A stretch of DNA of 64,000 nucleotides from Deltaproteobacteria bacterium (lineage in GTDB: Bacteria > Myxococcota_A > UBA9042). Location of the stretch: the NCBI GenBank assembly GCA_016875335.1, contig VGRO01000002.1, positions 1-64,000 of the forward strand, read 5' to 3'. The notes beneath the pieces are model-generated. The model ran no database searches, had not been told where the DNA came from, and saw only the letters and a program-made list of their open reading frames with translations. The position numbers and the translations under genes are program-made. Below are positions 19,363 to 28,900 of the stretch, piece after piece (the first letter of the stretch is position 1; each line of letters opens with the position of its first letter).

Positions 19363-19985
19363 GCGGTCCGTCCCAGGGCCGTAGTCAGGGCCCGCACTGG
19401 CAAATCGGCGTCGCCGCGGATGCGCAACTTGCCGGAGGTCAAAAGCTGGAGCGGCGGCGTTCGGGCGGCCACCAGGGTGGCAAGGTCATCCAAATCGGTC
19501 TCGACGACGGTATCGGGGGCCGCGTGCGCGGTCGGACCGCCTCCGAAGGTGATGGCAATGCGGTAGGTGTCATCGAGGTGGCGGTCGTACAGGTCGATGG
19601 CCAAGGTGCCGCGCAAGTTCGCCAGGGCGGCGACGCGCGCCGGATCGACCGGGACCCGTGACACATCGGGAATCGCAACCGGCAACCCGAGCTTGTGCAG
19701 CACCTGGACATGGCGGTCGCGCACGGCGCCAAACAGCAACTCGCGAAAGTGCGCAGCGGTCACCGTGGTCTGGGTGGCGACCGGACCCACGACCCCCGGC
19801 GAGACGACCAAGCGGCCAGCCAGCAACTGCTGGGTCCAAGTGCCGCCGACCGGGCCGGTGATGTGGAACACCGCGCTGTGGCTGAGCGAGATCGGCGGCA
19901 GGCGCAGCGGCAACCCAGGGAGGATGCGGCCAAACCAGTCGGCCGGGCGGGTGGCGCGCGGCAGCGCGAAATAGGTGTCGGTCAT
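19359..19985 (-). CDS. SCP2-like domain protein, probably two tandem copies
   Basis: 208-residue cytoplasmic protein. The C-terminal half (about 125-207) looks like an SCP2 sterol-carrier/lipid-binding fold: a beta-strand segment (GTLAIDLYDRHLDDTYRIAI), then TDLDDLATLVAARTPPLQLL and SGKLRIRGDADLPVRAL, the usual 'below-threshold, then G-K-x-x-x-x-G-D' ending. The first half (about 38-100) shows a weaker similar pattern (VFHITGPVGG, then VTAAHFRELLFGAV), suggesting an internal duplication. Family members bind hydrophobic ligands or act as dimerisation modules. No enzyme site is visible. The ATG lies 12 bp after the fibrinogen-like gene, and the stop overlaps the DUF6178 start. Confidence 0.6.
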   Translation of the reverse strand: MTDTYFALPRATRPADWFGRILPGLPLRLPPISLSHSAVFHITGPVGGTWTQQLLAGRLVVSPGVVGPVATQTTVTAAHFRELLFGAVRDRHVQVLHKLGLPVAIPDVSRVPVDPARVAALANLRGTLAIDLYDRHLDDTYRIAITFGGGPTAHAAPDTVVETDLDDLATLVAARTPPLQLLTSGKLRIRGDADLPVRALTTALGRTA

Positions 19986-19997
19986 GCGGCGCTGGCG

Positions 19998-22181
19998 CTA
20001 GCGGACGAAAAGTCCGTGCGAATTCCAGCTATTGGTGTAGTCGTTGCCGGCGCCCCACCAGTGCGCATTGATGGCGTAGGCGTTCTTGCCCGAACTCACG
20101 TCGTAGTAACCGCTGCCGATCGCAAAGTCGCTGACGCAGTGCAAGGTTGAGAAGCTGCTCGGGCCATAGGACTTGCCGTTGCCCCACTGCTGCGGATCGA
20201 AAAGCGAGGCGCCGGCAACGCCGCCGGAGTGGCCGTGCGGCAGGCCGCCGTGACCGACGATGCCGCCCGCGTTGTTGTAGCTCCAGTCGGCGGTCAGGAA
20301 GCCGTAGGCGTTGCTTGAACAGTCGCGGTGGTAGTATGGGTCACCGTTGTAGTCCAAATTCGAGATCGCTCCGAAAAGCCGGTTGTGGGTGTAGATGCGC
20401 TTGCCAGCGTTGATGACCTCCCAAACGCTCTTGTAGGTTTCGCGGTGCCCCCAAGCCAGATTGCGCCACGGCTGGGACAAGCTGCGAATCATGGCGTCGC
20501 TGAACTGCGCCTTGTCGTAGGCGGGGCACAGCGCGTTTTCGTCCTTGACGCTCAGGCAGTCTTGGCCGGTGATCGGGGTCTTGTTGCGCCATTGCGCGGT
20601 GTTGAGGCGATTCATCGTCGGGTCGTTGCCCTTGACCTTGGCGACCAGCGTCCAGCCGCCGCCGCCGGTCTCCTGGTCGCAGTACGCCTGGTACGCCGCG
20701 ACGCCGCTGCCGGCGCCATCCGGGTCGAGCCAATAGGCGCCCGACTTGACGCCCGGGGCCCAGTCCTTGATTTGCTTGCACGACGCCGCCGGATTTTTGT
20801 CGCTGTCGCCGACAAGGCGCGGGAACCAGGCCTTGCCGTCGCACACCTGAATCGCCGCCAACGTGTCGCTCCAGCGGATGGCGCCCTTCTGCCAGACGTT
20901 GCACACCTGCGTGTTGTTGCTCAGCACCAGGTTGCCGCCGAGCGCCAGCTTCTTGTCGCTGTACACGCCGATGTTCACAGACCACTTGACGACCTGACCG
21001 TCGACCGCGACGCCGTTGGACTTGGTGTCGGCCACGGCCAACTGCCATTGTCCCTTGGGATTCTTGCCGGTCCAGCTCGTCAGGTCGCCGCTGACCACCT
21101 TGTCGGGTTTGGGCCAGGTGGCCTTGAGTGAGGTGCCGCTGCCCGATTTGCTCTGCAAAATGTACTCGTTGTTTTCCGGGTCGTAGAGCTTGAGGATGAG
21201 TCCGCTCACGTCCTTGCTGGTCAGTTCGACCGAGACGGTCAGTTCGATGGCGGTGCCGAGGTCGGGCACCTGGATGAGGCCGTTGGACGATCCGGTCGGG
21301 TCGTTGTCCTTGATATCGAACACGGCCAAGCTCGGCACCACGTCGGTGTAGTTGTTGGTCAGCAGGCCGTACGACAGCTTGCTCAACGTAGTCTGGTCGA
21401 TGGCGTCGAACGGACTGGCACAGTCCAGGCTGCCGTCGGCCTTGAGGCCCTTGACCATCAAGCCAGTGCCGCACGCTTTGCCCACCTGAGCCAGCGTCGG
21501 CAGACCTTTGAGGTCCCCGTAGTTCCCGGTGGTCGCGACGTCGGCGAGCGCCGGCTTGTTCTTGAGGTCCGCGTAGTTGCCCGTGCCGGCCACCGCCGCG
21601 AGCGAGGCGGCCTTGACGTAGTCGCCGAGGTCGGTGGCCTTGGCGTAGTTGCCGAGGTCCACGGCCTTTGCATACACAGTCAGGTCGGCCGCCTTGGCAT
21701 AGGGTTGCAGCACCGCGGCCTCAAGCGCGCCGGCCTTGATGCATCCCGAACAGTCCAGTGCCAGCGCCTTGCCGGCGATGTCTGCGGCGAGCGCATAGGC
21801 GACCGAGCGCAGTTGTACGCGCGGCAGTTCGGGGTCACTGCCGACGGTGACGCCGAGCCACAGTTCCGCAGCGCCCGCCACCGTCGCCGCGGCGATCGGG
21901 GTCTTGCTGCCCAGGGCGTAGGTGAACTGTCCGGCCTTGACCGCGACCTGGGCGCCCGACTCGCTCCACACCGCGGTGCCGCCCGTCGCTTGGGGGTACA
22001 GCGCGAAGGCGGCGCCGTAGTTGCCGTCGGCGGCCGGACCACCGCCCGCAGACAGGAGGATCCCTTCGAGGTGGACGGTCGCCGGAACGGCGGCGTGCGC
22101 GGCGCCGGCACCCAGGCACGCCAGGGCCGCGGCCAGGGCCAGTGCGCGACGACGCGCGAAGGTCGAGAAGGTGGCGTGCAT
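19998..22181 (-). CDS. Secreted modular protein: tail-fibre-like repeats, P-domain and fibrinogen-like C-terminus
   Basis: 727-residue secreted protein. The ATG at 22181 is preceded by GGAAAG and gives a clear signal peptide (about 1-30, AGAAHA-A). Residues 35-135 form a beta-rich N-domain. Residues 160-232 carry short repeats (DLGNYAKATDLGDYVKA, GNYADLKNKPALADV, GNYGDLKGLPTLAQV) like phage tail-fibre or collagen-like stalk linkers. Residues of about 280-405 resemble a proprotein-convertase P-domain (TVSVELTSKDVSGLILKLYD, NPKGQWQLAVADTKSNG). Residues 430-455 hold a short IRW...QVCDGKAWFP motif. Residues 467-727 are fibrinogen-like (SCKQIKD, YCDQETGGGGWTLVAKV). A carbohydrate-binding or adhesive role is likely. 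No protease domain is present. Confidence 0.82.
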   Translation of the reverse strand: MHATFSTFARRRALALAAALACLGAGAAHAAVPATVHLEGILLSAGGGPAADGNYGAAFALYPQATGGTAVWSESGAQVAVKAGQFTYALGSKTPIAAATVAGAAELWLGVTVGSDPELPRVQLRSVAYALAADIAGKALALDCSGCIKAGALEAAVLQPYAKAADLTVYAKAVDLGNYAKATDLGDYVKAASLAAVAGTGNYADLKNKPALADVATTGNYGDLKGLPTLAQVGKACGTGLMVKGLKADGSLDCASPFDAIDQTTLSKLSYGLLTNNYTDVVPSLAVFDIKDNDPTGSSNGLIQVPDLGTAIELTVSVELTSKDVSGLILKLYDPENNEYILQSKSGSGTSLKATWPKPDKVVSGDLTSWTGKNPKGQWQLAVADTKSNGVAVDGQVVKWSVNIGVYSDKKLALGGNLVLSNNTQVCNVWQKGAIRWSDTLAAIQVCDGKAWFPRLVGDSDKNPAASCKQIKDWAPGVKSGAYWLDPDGAGSGVAAYQAYCDQETGGGGWTLVAKVKGNDPTMNRLNTAQWRNKTPITGQDCLSVKDENALCPAYDKAQFSDAMIRSLSQPWRNLAWGHRETYKSVWEVINAGKRIYTHNRLFGAISNLDYNGDPYYHRDCSSNAYGFLTADWSYNNAGGIVGHGGLPHGHSGGVAGASLFDPQQWGNGKSYGPSSFSTLHCVSDFAIGSGYYDVSSGKNAYAINAHWWGAGNDYTNSWNSHGLFVR

Positions 22182-22266
22182 GCTTGCTTTCCAGGCTTGG
22201 GGGAATGAGGTTGCTGCCAGACGCGCCGACCGCGCGGCACAGGCGGACGGCGAGAAGGCGCGCGCG

Positions 22267-22295
22267 AGGATAGCGGAGCGGGGGCGCGCTGTAAA
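22267..22295 (-). promoter_or_regulatory. Candidate sigma70-type promoter for the fibrinogen-like operon
   Basis: On the minus strand, TTTACA (22295-22290) is followed by a 17-bp spacer and TATCCT (22272-22267), matching 5 of 6 and 4 of 6 consensus bases. Initiation would be near 22260, giving a leader of about 80 nt before the ATG at 22181. This is the best promoter-like match found in the window, but it has not been tested against background. Confidence 0.42.
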
Positions 22296-22350
22296 GCGAT
22301 TGTGAGGCAAGCAGTTGCCCGAGCCGGCGCATGCGCGTACCCTGCGGCCC

Positions 22351-23100
22351 ATGGTTTTGGTCACCATCCCCATCAGCCACTACGTCGAAAAGGCGCGTTG
22401 GGCGCTGCAACATGCGCGCGTCCCGTTCACCGAGCGCGGCCACGCCATGATCCTGCATTACCGGGCGACGGCGCTGCACGGATCGCGCACCGTGCCACTG
22501 TTGGTCGATGGCAAGCGTGCATGGCGCGATTCGACCGACATCCTGTTGTACGCCGATGAACAGGCGCCCGCAGACCGCAAGCTGTATCCAGCCGATCCCG
22601 CGCTGCGCCGCGAAGCGCTCGACTGGGAAGACGAGTTCGACCGGCGCCTCGGCCCGCAGGTGCGGCGGCTGGCCTACCACCGGGCGTTTCCGGTCGGACG
22701 CGACATGCTCCTGGTGCTGCGCGGCAAGGTGCCCGACTGGGAGTTGGCGACGCTCAAGGCGGGCTTTCCACTCGCAATTGCGGTGATGCGCCGCGGCATG
22801 AACATCACGGCGGCAAAAGCCGACGAGAGCCTGGTCCGCGTGCGCGCCGCGTGCGATGCCGTGGTTCAGGCGCTCGGCGACCGACCGTACCTGGTCGGGG
22901 ATCGTTTCAGCGCCGCCGACCTGACGTTTGCAGCGCTGCTGGCGCCTTTACTCGACCCGCCCGAGCACCCGGTGCGCTTGGACGGCCCGCCGTGGCCTGC
23001 CGATTTCCTGGCGCTCAGGTCCGAGCTCTCGGCCCATGCCGCGGGGCGATGGGCGCTGGGACTCTACGCGCGCCACCGCGGCCCCGTGGGGTCACTGTGA
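22351..23100 (+). CDS. Glutathione S-transferase family protein
   Basis: 249-residue two-domain GST-like protein. The ATG at 22351 starts directly at the thioredoxin-like domain (VLVTIPISHYVEKARWALQH, where Ser/His near residues 9-10 are candidate thiol-site residues). Conserved elements are TVPLLVDGKRAWRDSTDILLYAD (cis-Pro and the gamma-Glu-binding D-S-x-x-I) and the C-terminal helical domain with RPYLVGDRFSAADLTFAALLAPL, the usual N-capping box. The glutathione-dependent reaction is unspecified. The stop overlaps the next gene's GTG by 4 bp, which suggests cotranscription with the lipoprotein gene. Confidence 0.86.
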   Translation: MVLVTIPISHYVEKARWALQHARVPFTERGHAMILHYRATALHGSRTVPLLVDGKRAWRDSTDILLYADEQAPADRKLYPADPALRREALDWEDEFDRRLGPQVRRLAYHRAFPVGRDMLLVLRGKVPDWELATLKAGFPLAIAVMRRGMNITAAKADESLVRVRAACDAVVQALGDRPYLVGDRFSAADLTFAALLAPLLDPPEHPVRLDGPPWPADFLALRSELSAHAAGRWALGLYARHRGPVGSL

Positions 23101-24080
23101 CCAAGGCCCTTGCCGTGCTGGTGGCGCTCGGAATCGCCGCGTGCTCGAACCCGGCCCCGACGACCGCTCCAGCCGCCAAGGCCGATCCCTACGCCGACAT
23201 CAAGCCCGAAGACGGCCGCGGCGCTGGCAAGCCGCTCGACGAGCCCATCGACCTCGCGTTGGAGCTGACCCAGGCGGATGCCAATACCCTGCTGCCCGGC
23301 TCGGTCCAGGCCGCCGTGCGCAAGGACGGTCCGTGGAGCGGCAAGTTGGCGGTGCTCTGGACCGAGTTCGGCGTGCCCGCGGCGCACTACCGCGAGATCC
23401 TGCGCGAGTGGGCGCGGCAGGGGCACCACGCGCTGGCGCTGCCGCTCGGCCTCGCCCTGCCGCTCGGCCAAGCGTGCGCCGGCCAGCCTGCCAGTTGCTT
23501 CGAAAACGCCAGGTGGGAGCTGCACGACGGCAGCGAACGCACCGACGCCGTCCAGGTCGCCTACGCCGACAGCGCCACCAACCGCGTGGGTCTGGTGACG
23601 CTGGCGCTGGGCAAGGCCGGGCAGGGCTGGGGGCAGTTCAGCCTGAACGGCAAGCCGGTCTGGTCCAAGGTCATCGCCGCCGGTCACGGCGACGGCGCGG
23701 GCCAGGCGGCGTTCGTCGCGACCCAGGTGCCGGTCGCGCGTGTCGTGCTGCTGGCGGGACCGAGCGACGGCGAGCCCTCAAAGCCAGCGCCGTGGATGAC
23801 CGCGACGCACAAGACCGCTCATGCGCAGTGGTTTGCCTTCGGCCACACGGGCGACCCGGGCTGGGCAATGGTGTCCGCGGCGTGGACGGCGCTGGGGTTC
23901 GGTCCGGGGACGGCGGCGTGGCCATCGGTGGACCAGGGCGCGGTGCAGGGCGTGCAGGCGTACACCACGGCGCTGCCGCACGGCAATCCGCACGCGGCGG
24001 TGGCGACCAACGACGGGCCCATCGACGCCGAGGGCAAGCCGCGCTACCGCGCCACCTGGCGCACCCTTGCGGGACCGTAG
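23097..24080 (+). CDS. Lipoprotein resembling BPSS1187-type alpha/beta hydrolases, nucleophile missing
   Basis: 327-residue predicted lipoprotein. The GTG at 23097 overlaps the GST stop (GTGA) and gives a signal ending GIAAC (Cys16). The middle and C-terminal region matches the BPSS1187-type alpha/beta-hydrolase pattern: AAGHGDGAGQAAFVA (194-208), RVVLLAGPSD, PAPWMTATHKTAHAQWFAFGHTGD (split by short gaps in relatives). In relatives the nucleophile elbow reads G-H-S-Q-G. Here it reads G-H-G-D-G (196-200), so the catalytic Ser is replaced by Gly. The protein may have lost hydrolase activity or may use another residue. Family assignment is from memory of the motif and is moderate. Confidence 0.65.
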   Translation: MTKALAVLVALGIAACSNPAPTTAPAAKADPYADIKPEDGRGAGKPLDEPIDLALELTQADANTLLPGSVQAAVRKDGPWSGKLAVLWTEFGVPAAHYREILREWARQGHHALALPLGLALPLGQACAGQPASCFENARWELHDGSERTDAVQVAYADSATNRVGLVTLALGKAGQGWGQFSLNGKPVWSKVIAAGHGDGAGQAAFVATQVPVARVVLLAGPSDGEPSKPAPWMTATHKTAHAQWFAFGHTGDPGWAMVSAAWTALGFGPGTAAWPSVDQGAVQGVQAYTTALPHGNPHAAVATNDGPIDAEGKPRYRATWRTLAGP

Positions 24081-24158
24081 GAACCTGCCAATCGCCAATC
24101 ATTGCACAGCCCTGGCCGCTCGTGGTACACGAATGCGCCTTTGACCGTGGAGCCACCC

Positions 24159-25949
24159 ATGTCCGTTCCACCCGCCACCTTGCAGTGCAGCCGCGTGTCC
24201 GAAGTGCTGGACACGACCGCCCGCGCCTACGGCGACCAGCCGGCGATGCGCCATAAGAGCGACGGCCTGTGGCAGGTGACGACTTGGCGCGAGTACCGCG
24301 AAGGGGCCCGCCAGACGGGTCGGGCGCTGATGGCGCTCGGCGTGCAGCCCGGCGAAGGCATCGCGATCATCGGCGGCAACTGCCCGCAGTGGTTCCTGGC
24401 CGACATCGGCGCCATCTTGTGCGGCGCGGTGCCGGCCGGCATCTACACCACCAGCAGCCCGGAACAGTGCCAGTACATCGCCGACCACTGCGACGCGCGC
24501 GTGGCGGTCGTCGAAGACAGCAAGCAGCTTGGCAAATTCAAGGAACAGTGGTCGAACCTGCCAAAGTTGCAGCACATCGTGCTGATGCGCGGCTCCGACC
24601 CCGACGCGCGCGTGCACAGCTGGGACGAGCTGCGCCGACTTGCCGACAAGGTGCCCGAGGCAGACCTCGACGCCCGGATTGCGGTCCAGAAGCCCGTCGA
24701 CGCCTGCACCCTCATCTACACCAGCGGCACCACGGGCAACCCCAAGGGCGTCCTCATCACCCACGACAACCTGACCTGGACGGCGCGCCAGGTGCTGGCC
24801 TCGGTGGACATCCGGGCGGGCGACCAGGGCATCAGCTACCTGCCACTGTCGCACATCGCCGAGCAGGTGGTGTCGCTGCACGGCCCGATGTTCCTAGGCG
24901 GCTGCACCTGGTTCGCCGAGAGCCTGGACAAGCTCGGCGAGAACCTGCGCGAAGCACGGCCGCACTACTTTCTGGGTGTGCCGCGGGTCTGGGAGAAGAT
25001 CCAAGCCAAGATGATGGCGGCCGGCGCGACGTCGAGCCCGCTCAAGCAGAAGATCGCCAAATGGGCCCGCGGCGTGGGCTTGACCGGCGGGCTGGCGCTG
25101 CAACACGGGCTGCAGCCGGGCAGGGAATACGCGGTCGCCGACAAGCTGGTGTTTTCCAAGGTGCGCCTGGCCCTGGGCTTGGACCGCTGCCGTGTGCAGA
25201 TCACCAGTGCCGCGCCGATCGGTCGGGCCACCCTCGAGTTCTTCCTTTCGCTCGGCATCGTCGTGCACGAGGTGTACGGCATGAGCGAGTGCACCGGCCC
25301 GGCGACCGTCAGCAACCACCAGCGCTGGGCCACCGGCAAGGCTGGTTTCGCGATGCCCGGCTGCGAGGTGACCATCGCCCCCGACGGCGAAATCCTGGTG
25401 CGCGGCCGCAACGTGTGCAAGGGCTACTTCAAGAACGAGGCCGCGACCCGCGAGGCCATCGACGCCGACGGCTGGCTGCACACCGGCGACGTGGGCGAGT
25501 TCGACGACAAGGGCCTGTTGCAGATCACCGACCGCAAGAAGGACTTGCTCATCACCGCGGGCGGCGAGAACGTCGCACCGCAGGTCATCGAAGGCATGCT
25601 CAAGGCCGTGCCGGTCATCGGTCAGGCGGTCGTGGTGGGCGACGGCAAGAAGTACCTGGGGGCGCTGTTGACGTTGGACCCCGAGCGCATCGCCGCCGAG
25701 GCCCAACTGGCGGGCAGCCCCGCCACCGACGCGCCAACCGCCGGCACCTGCGCCCATTTCCGCGCCCACCTGCAAGGCCAGATCGACGCCGTCAACGCCA
25801 AGCTGGCCCAGGTCCAGACCATCAAGCGTTGGGTGCTGCTGCCCGGCGAACTGAGCATCGAGGGCGGCGAGCTCACGCCGACCATGAAGGTCAAGCGCAA
25901 GGTGGTGCGCGACAAGTACGCGGCTGAGATCGACAGTTTGTATGCCTGA
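24159..25949 (+). CDS. Long-chain acyl-CoA synthetase (AMP-forming)
   Basis: Activates fatty acids to acyl-CoA through an acyl-adenylate (ANL superfamily, FadD15-like group). 596 residues. The ATG at 24159 is preceded by GGAG at 24149-24152. Motifs are the P-loop [19 protein letters not shown] (about 185-203), the A5-type [36 protein letters not shown] and [18 protein letters not shown], plus the C-terminal Lys-containing [13 protein letters not shown]. All elements of an active enzyme are present. It lies 78 bp after the lipoprotein gene on the same strand and only 11 bp from the end of the convergent membrane-protein gene. Confidence 0.93.
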   Translation: MSVPPATLQCSRVSEVLDTTARAYGDQPAMRHKSDGLWQVTTWREYREGARQTGRALMALGVQPGEGIAIIGGNCPQWFLADIGAILCGAVPAGIYTTSSPEQCQYIADHCDARVAVVEDSKQLGKFKEQWSNLPKLQHIVLMRGSDPDARVHSWDELRRLADKVPEADLDARIAVQKPVDACTLIYTSGTTGNPKGVLITHDNLTWTARQVLASVDIRAGDQGISYLPLSHIAEQVVSLHGPMFLGGCTWFAESLDKLGENLREARPHYFLGVPRVWEKIQAKMMAAGATSSPLKQKIAKWARGVGLTGGLALQHGLQPGREYAVADKLVFSKVRLALGLDRCRVQITSAAPIGRATLEFFLSLGIVVHEVYGMSECTGPATVSNHQRWATGKAGFAMPGCEVTIAPDGEILVRGRNVCKGYFKNEAATREAIDADGWLHTGDVGEFDDKGLLQITDRKKDLLITAGGENVAPQVIEGMLKAVPVIGQAVVVGDGKKYLGALLTLDPERIAAEAQLAGSPATDAPTAGTCAHFRAHLQGQIDAVNAKLAQVQTIKRWVLLPGELSIEGGELTPTMKVKRKVVRDKYAAEIDSLYA

Positions 25950-25960
25950 CCAGGACCGGG

Positions 25961-28900
25961 CTACGCGACGGGCGGAGCCTCACCGGCCGGAGGGGGCGGA
26001 GGAGGAGGGGGCGGAGCAGCAGGCGGCTGTGGGCTTGCGTCCTGCGTCCAGCTCATCCAGCCCTTGCCACTGACCAGCGCCTGCCACGCCCACGGCAGCC
26101 ACCGCAGCAGCGCCGCGACCAGCCACAAGGCCCAGCCGAGCATCAGTCCGCGCCACACCCACAGCGGCAGGCTCCACATGCCGGCCTCGGGCAGCCGACT
26201 GGCGGTGCGGTCGATGATCCAGTGCAACTCGCGCTCGCTCGATCCAGCGCCCTGCACCTGCATGTCCAATTCCATCAACAGGTTGCTGTGGATGGCCCCG
26301 TACAGGCACCCGAGCGCCGCCACGCCCCACCCGACAAGGGCCAACTGCGCGACGTTGTGGACGACCGGACCGTACAGCGCGCCCGTGCCGTCCCTGCCTT
26401 CGATGCCGTAGCGCCGCCGCCACGCCATGGCGAGGAACCAGCCGATGACGACCAGCGCCACCGGCACTGGAACCGGTGCGAGCCCCAGCCCCAAGAGCAG
26501 CCAATGGCGGAACTGCAACGGCGGCCCTGGGATCCGGCCCAGCGCCAGCGCCAGCAGCACCACCAGCACCAGGCGACTCCAGAAAAGCACCGCCGCGCCC
26601 CACGCCGGTCCGTGCGCGAACAACAGCCAGCGGCTCTCGCCGGGCTTGAGCGTCAGATGCACGTTGGCGGCGGCCCCGCCCAGGTCCACATCGGGAAGCG
26701 TTTCGTGGGTCGCGCGTTGCCAGGGCTGCTGCCAGCGGATCTCGACGGTCTGCGCCCCCGGCTGCAACGGCACCGCCAGCGCCCTGCCCTGCGGGCGCAA
26801 GGTCTTGGTCTTGCCGTCGATCTGCACCGATTGCACTTCGGCGCCTTGGGGCAGTTTCAGCTTCTGGATTCCGCCTTGCGACGTGCGCACCTTGAACACC
26901 AACGTCGCCGCCAACAGACGCTGGCCGGGTTCGGCGGTGTAGCGCACGTCGTCGATGGTGATCGACTGTCCCGGCGCGCCGGCGGGCCGAGTCACGGCGA
27001 CGGCCACAGTCTCGCCCGGCCACGGTTGCCACAGCGGCCGCAGCGCGCCATCGCTGCCTTCGCGGGTGTGGGTGGGCGGCAGCCCCGACCATGCGCAACG
27101 CCAGATCGGCGAGCAGTCCAGGCGCCAGGTTTCGGTCCATGGATCGCCAACAGGTGCGTGCAAGGTGAGCGTGGCGGCGCCGCCGTCGGGCATCGGCAGC
27201 TGGCTCTCGAACTGCGCCGTCGCCTCGCCGCGGGCGAAATTGACCAGCGCGACCCGCCCGCCGTCTGGCTTGCCGGGCGCCAGTTCTTCGACGCGCACGC
27301 CGTCGGTCAGCACGACCTCGCCGGCCAGCAAGGGCACCTTGACCAGTTGCGGTCGGTCGGCGAGCTCGCGGCGGACAGCGGTCGCGACCATCCACGGCAG
27401 GCCGAGCCGCAGCGTCCGCTCGACGCTGTACCAGGGCGGCAGTTCGAGCGCCGCATCGCTGGCCGTAGCCGCGCCCGGCGCGTCGGTTGCTGTGGCCGCG
27501 CTTGGGGCGGGCAGCTCGCGGCGCGTCCACTGCAAGCTCTGTTGGGGCACAGAGTTGCTATCCAGCCCATCGATGGTCCAACCCGGGGCATCGAAGCGCA
27601 CCAGCCGCGGCAGGGCGTCGCTGCCAAGCTGCACGTCGAGCACATTGCGTCGCGCCAGCGTGCCGGTGGCGACCACGGTGTGCGCCCCAGCCGGTACGCG
27701 GACGCGCACGAGGCCGTGGTCGTCGCGCCGCAACTCCCAAGTCGCCTTGCCGTCGATGGTCACGGTGCGCACCTGCAGCGCGTCGACCGGCCCCGGAATC
27801 GTCCAGGCCGCGGGCCGCTGCGCCGACACATCGGCCGTGCAGGTGAACTGGTTTCCCGATATCTGTACTGCGAGCACCGACACGACGACACACGGCCCCT
27901 CGCAGCGCTGGGCGGCCACCAGGCGCTCGCGCAACTGGTCGATCACGGCGGCCTGGGGCGGCGGTTCGGCCGCAAGGACTGGCGGCGCAACCAGCAAGGC
28001 GGCGGCCAGCAACGGCAAAACCGCCGTGGCGCCGACTTGCAGCGCTCCTGCCAACCGGCGCAGCCGGGCCACGTCGACGAGCTTGAGCGCGAGCAGGATC
28101 ACCAGCACCGCCCTTGCGATGGCCAGCAACAGATTGTGCAACGGCGTCAGCAGGTAAAGCTGCAGTTGGTGGTCGGCGCGGACGGGGCCGTTCCACGACA
28201 GCGGCCAGGTGGACCACGACCACGTCGGCACGCCAGGGCCGGTCTGCACCACGGCTTTGGGGTCGAGCTGTTGCACCTTGCGCCCATAGTCGGAGCCAAT
28301 TGTCCAGTCCGGACCGGAGCCGCGGCGCAGGTTCATGCCTCTTTTGCCTTCCTGGACGCCCTGCTGGACCTGCGCCGCGGGGTGATCTTTGGCGCCGTCC
28401 TGGTGGTCAGCCTGGACCGCGGGCGCCTCCGCGGCGGGCGCGGCCGGCGCAGCGCCGGACAGCTCTTCCGGAACCGGCTCGCGCATTGCGGTGTCGACAG
28501 GCGCGGAGGGCGCGTTGCGAGAGAGCATCCACCCGTCGTCTGTGCCCGCCTGCGCGGTCTGCGGGTAGATGCCGTGGCGAATTTGTTCCGCGCAGAACGG
28601 CACGACCTCCACGACCACAGCGACCAACACGAGGCCGTAGGCAACCTGAACGAGCTTGCGGAAACGCGAAGGCGGCAAAGCGGCAAGCAACCCCAGCCCG
28701 GCCAGCGCCACAAGAAAGACACCGGCGGGCGCACCCGGCTGACCGTGGCAGAGCACCAAAAGCACGGCCGTCAGCGCACCCCAGCGCTTGCCCAGCAGCC
28801 GCGCGAAACCCAGAGCAAGCATCAGTACGAAGAAGAAGTCCAGCAGATCCCAGGAGTCCGCCCACGTGGTAGGCAAACTGTCCACGCCGCGGGCGCCGAG

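Noticed and set aside
20600..21700. Phage tail-fibre module suggested by GNYxDLK repeats
   Set aside because: No other phage genes are nearby, and the same protein has a signal peptide, P-domain and fibrinogen-like end, so it is a secreted host protein.
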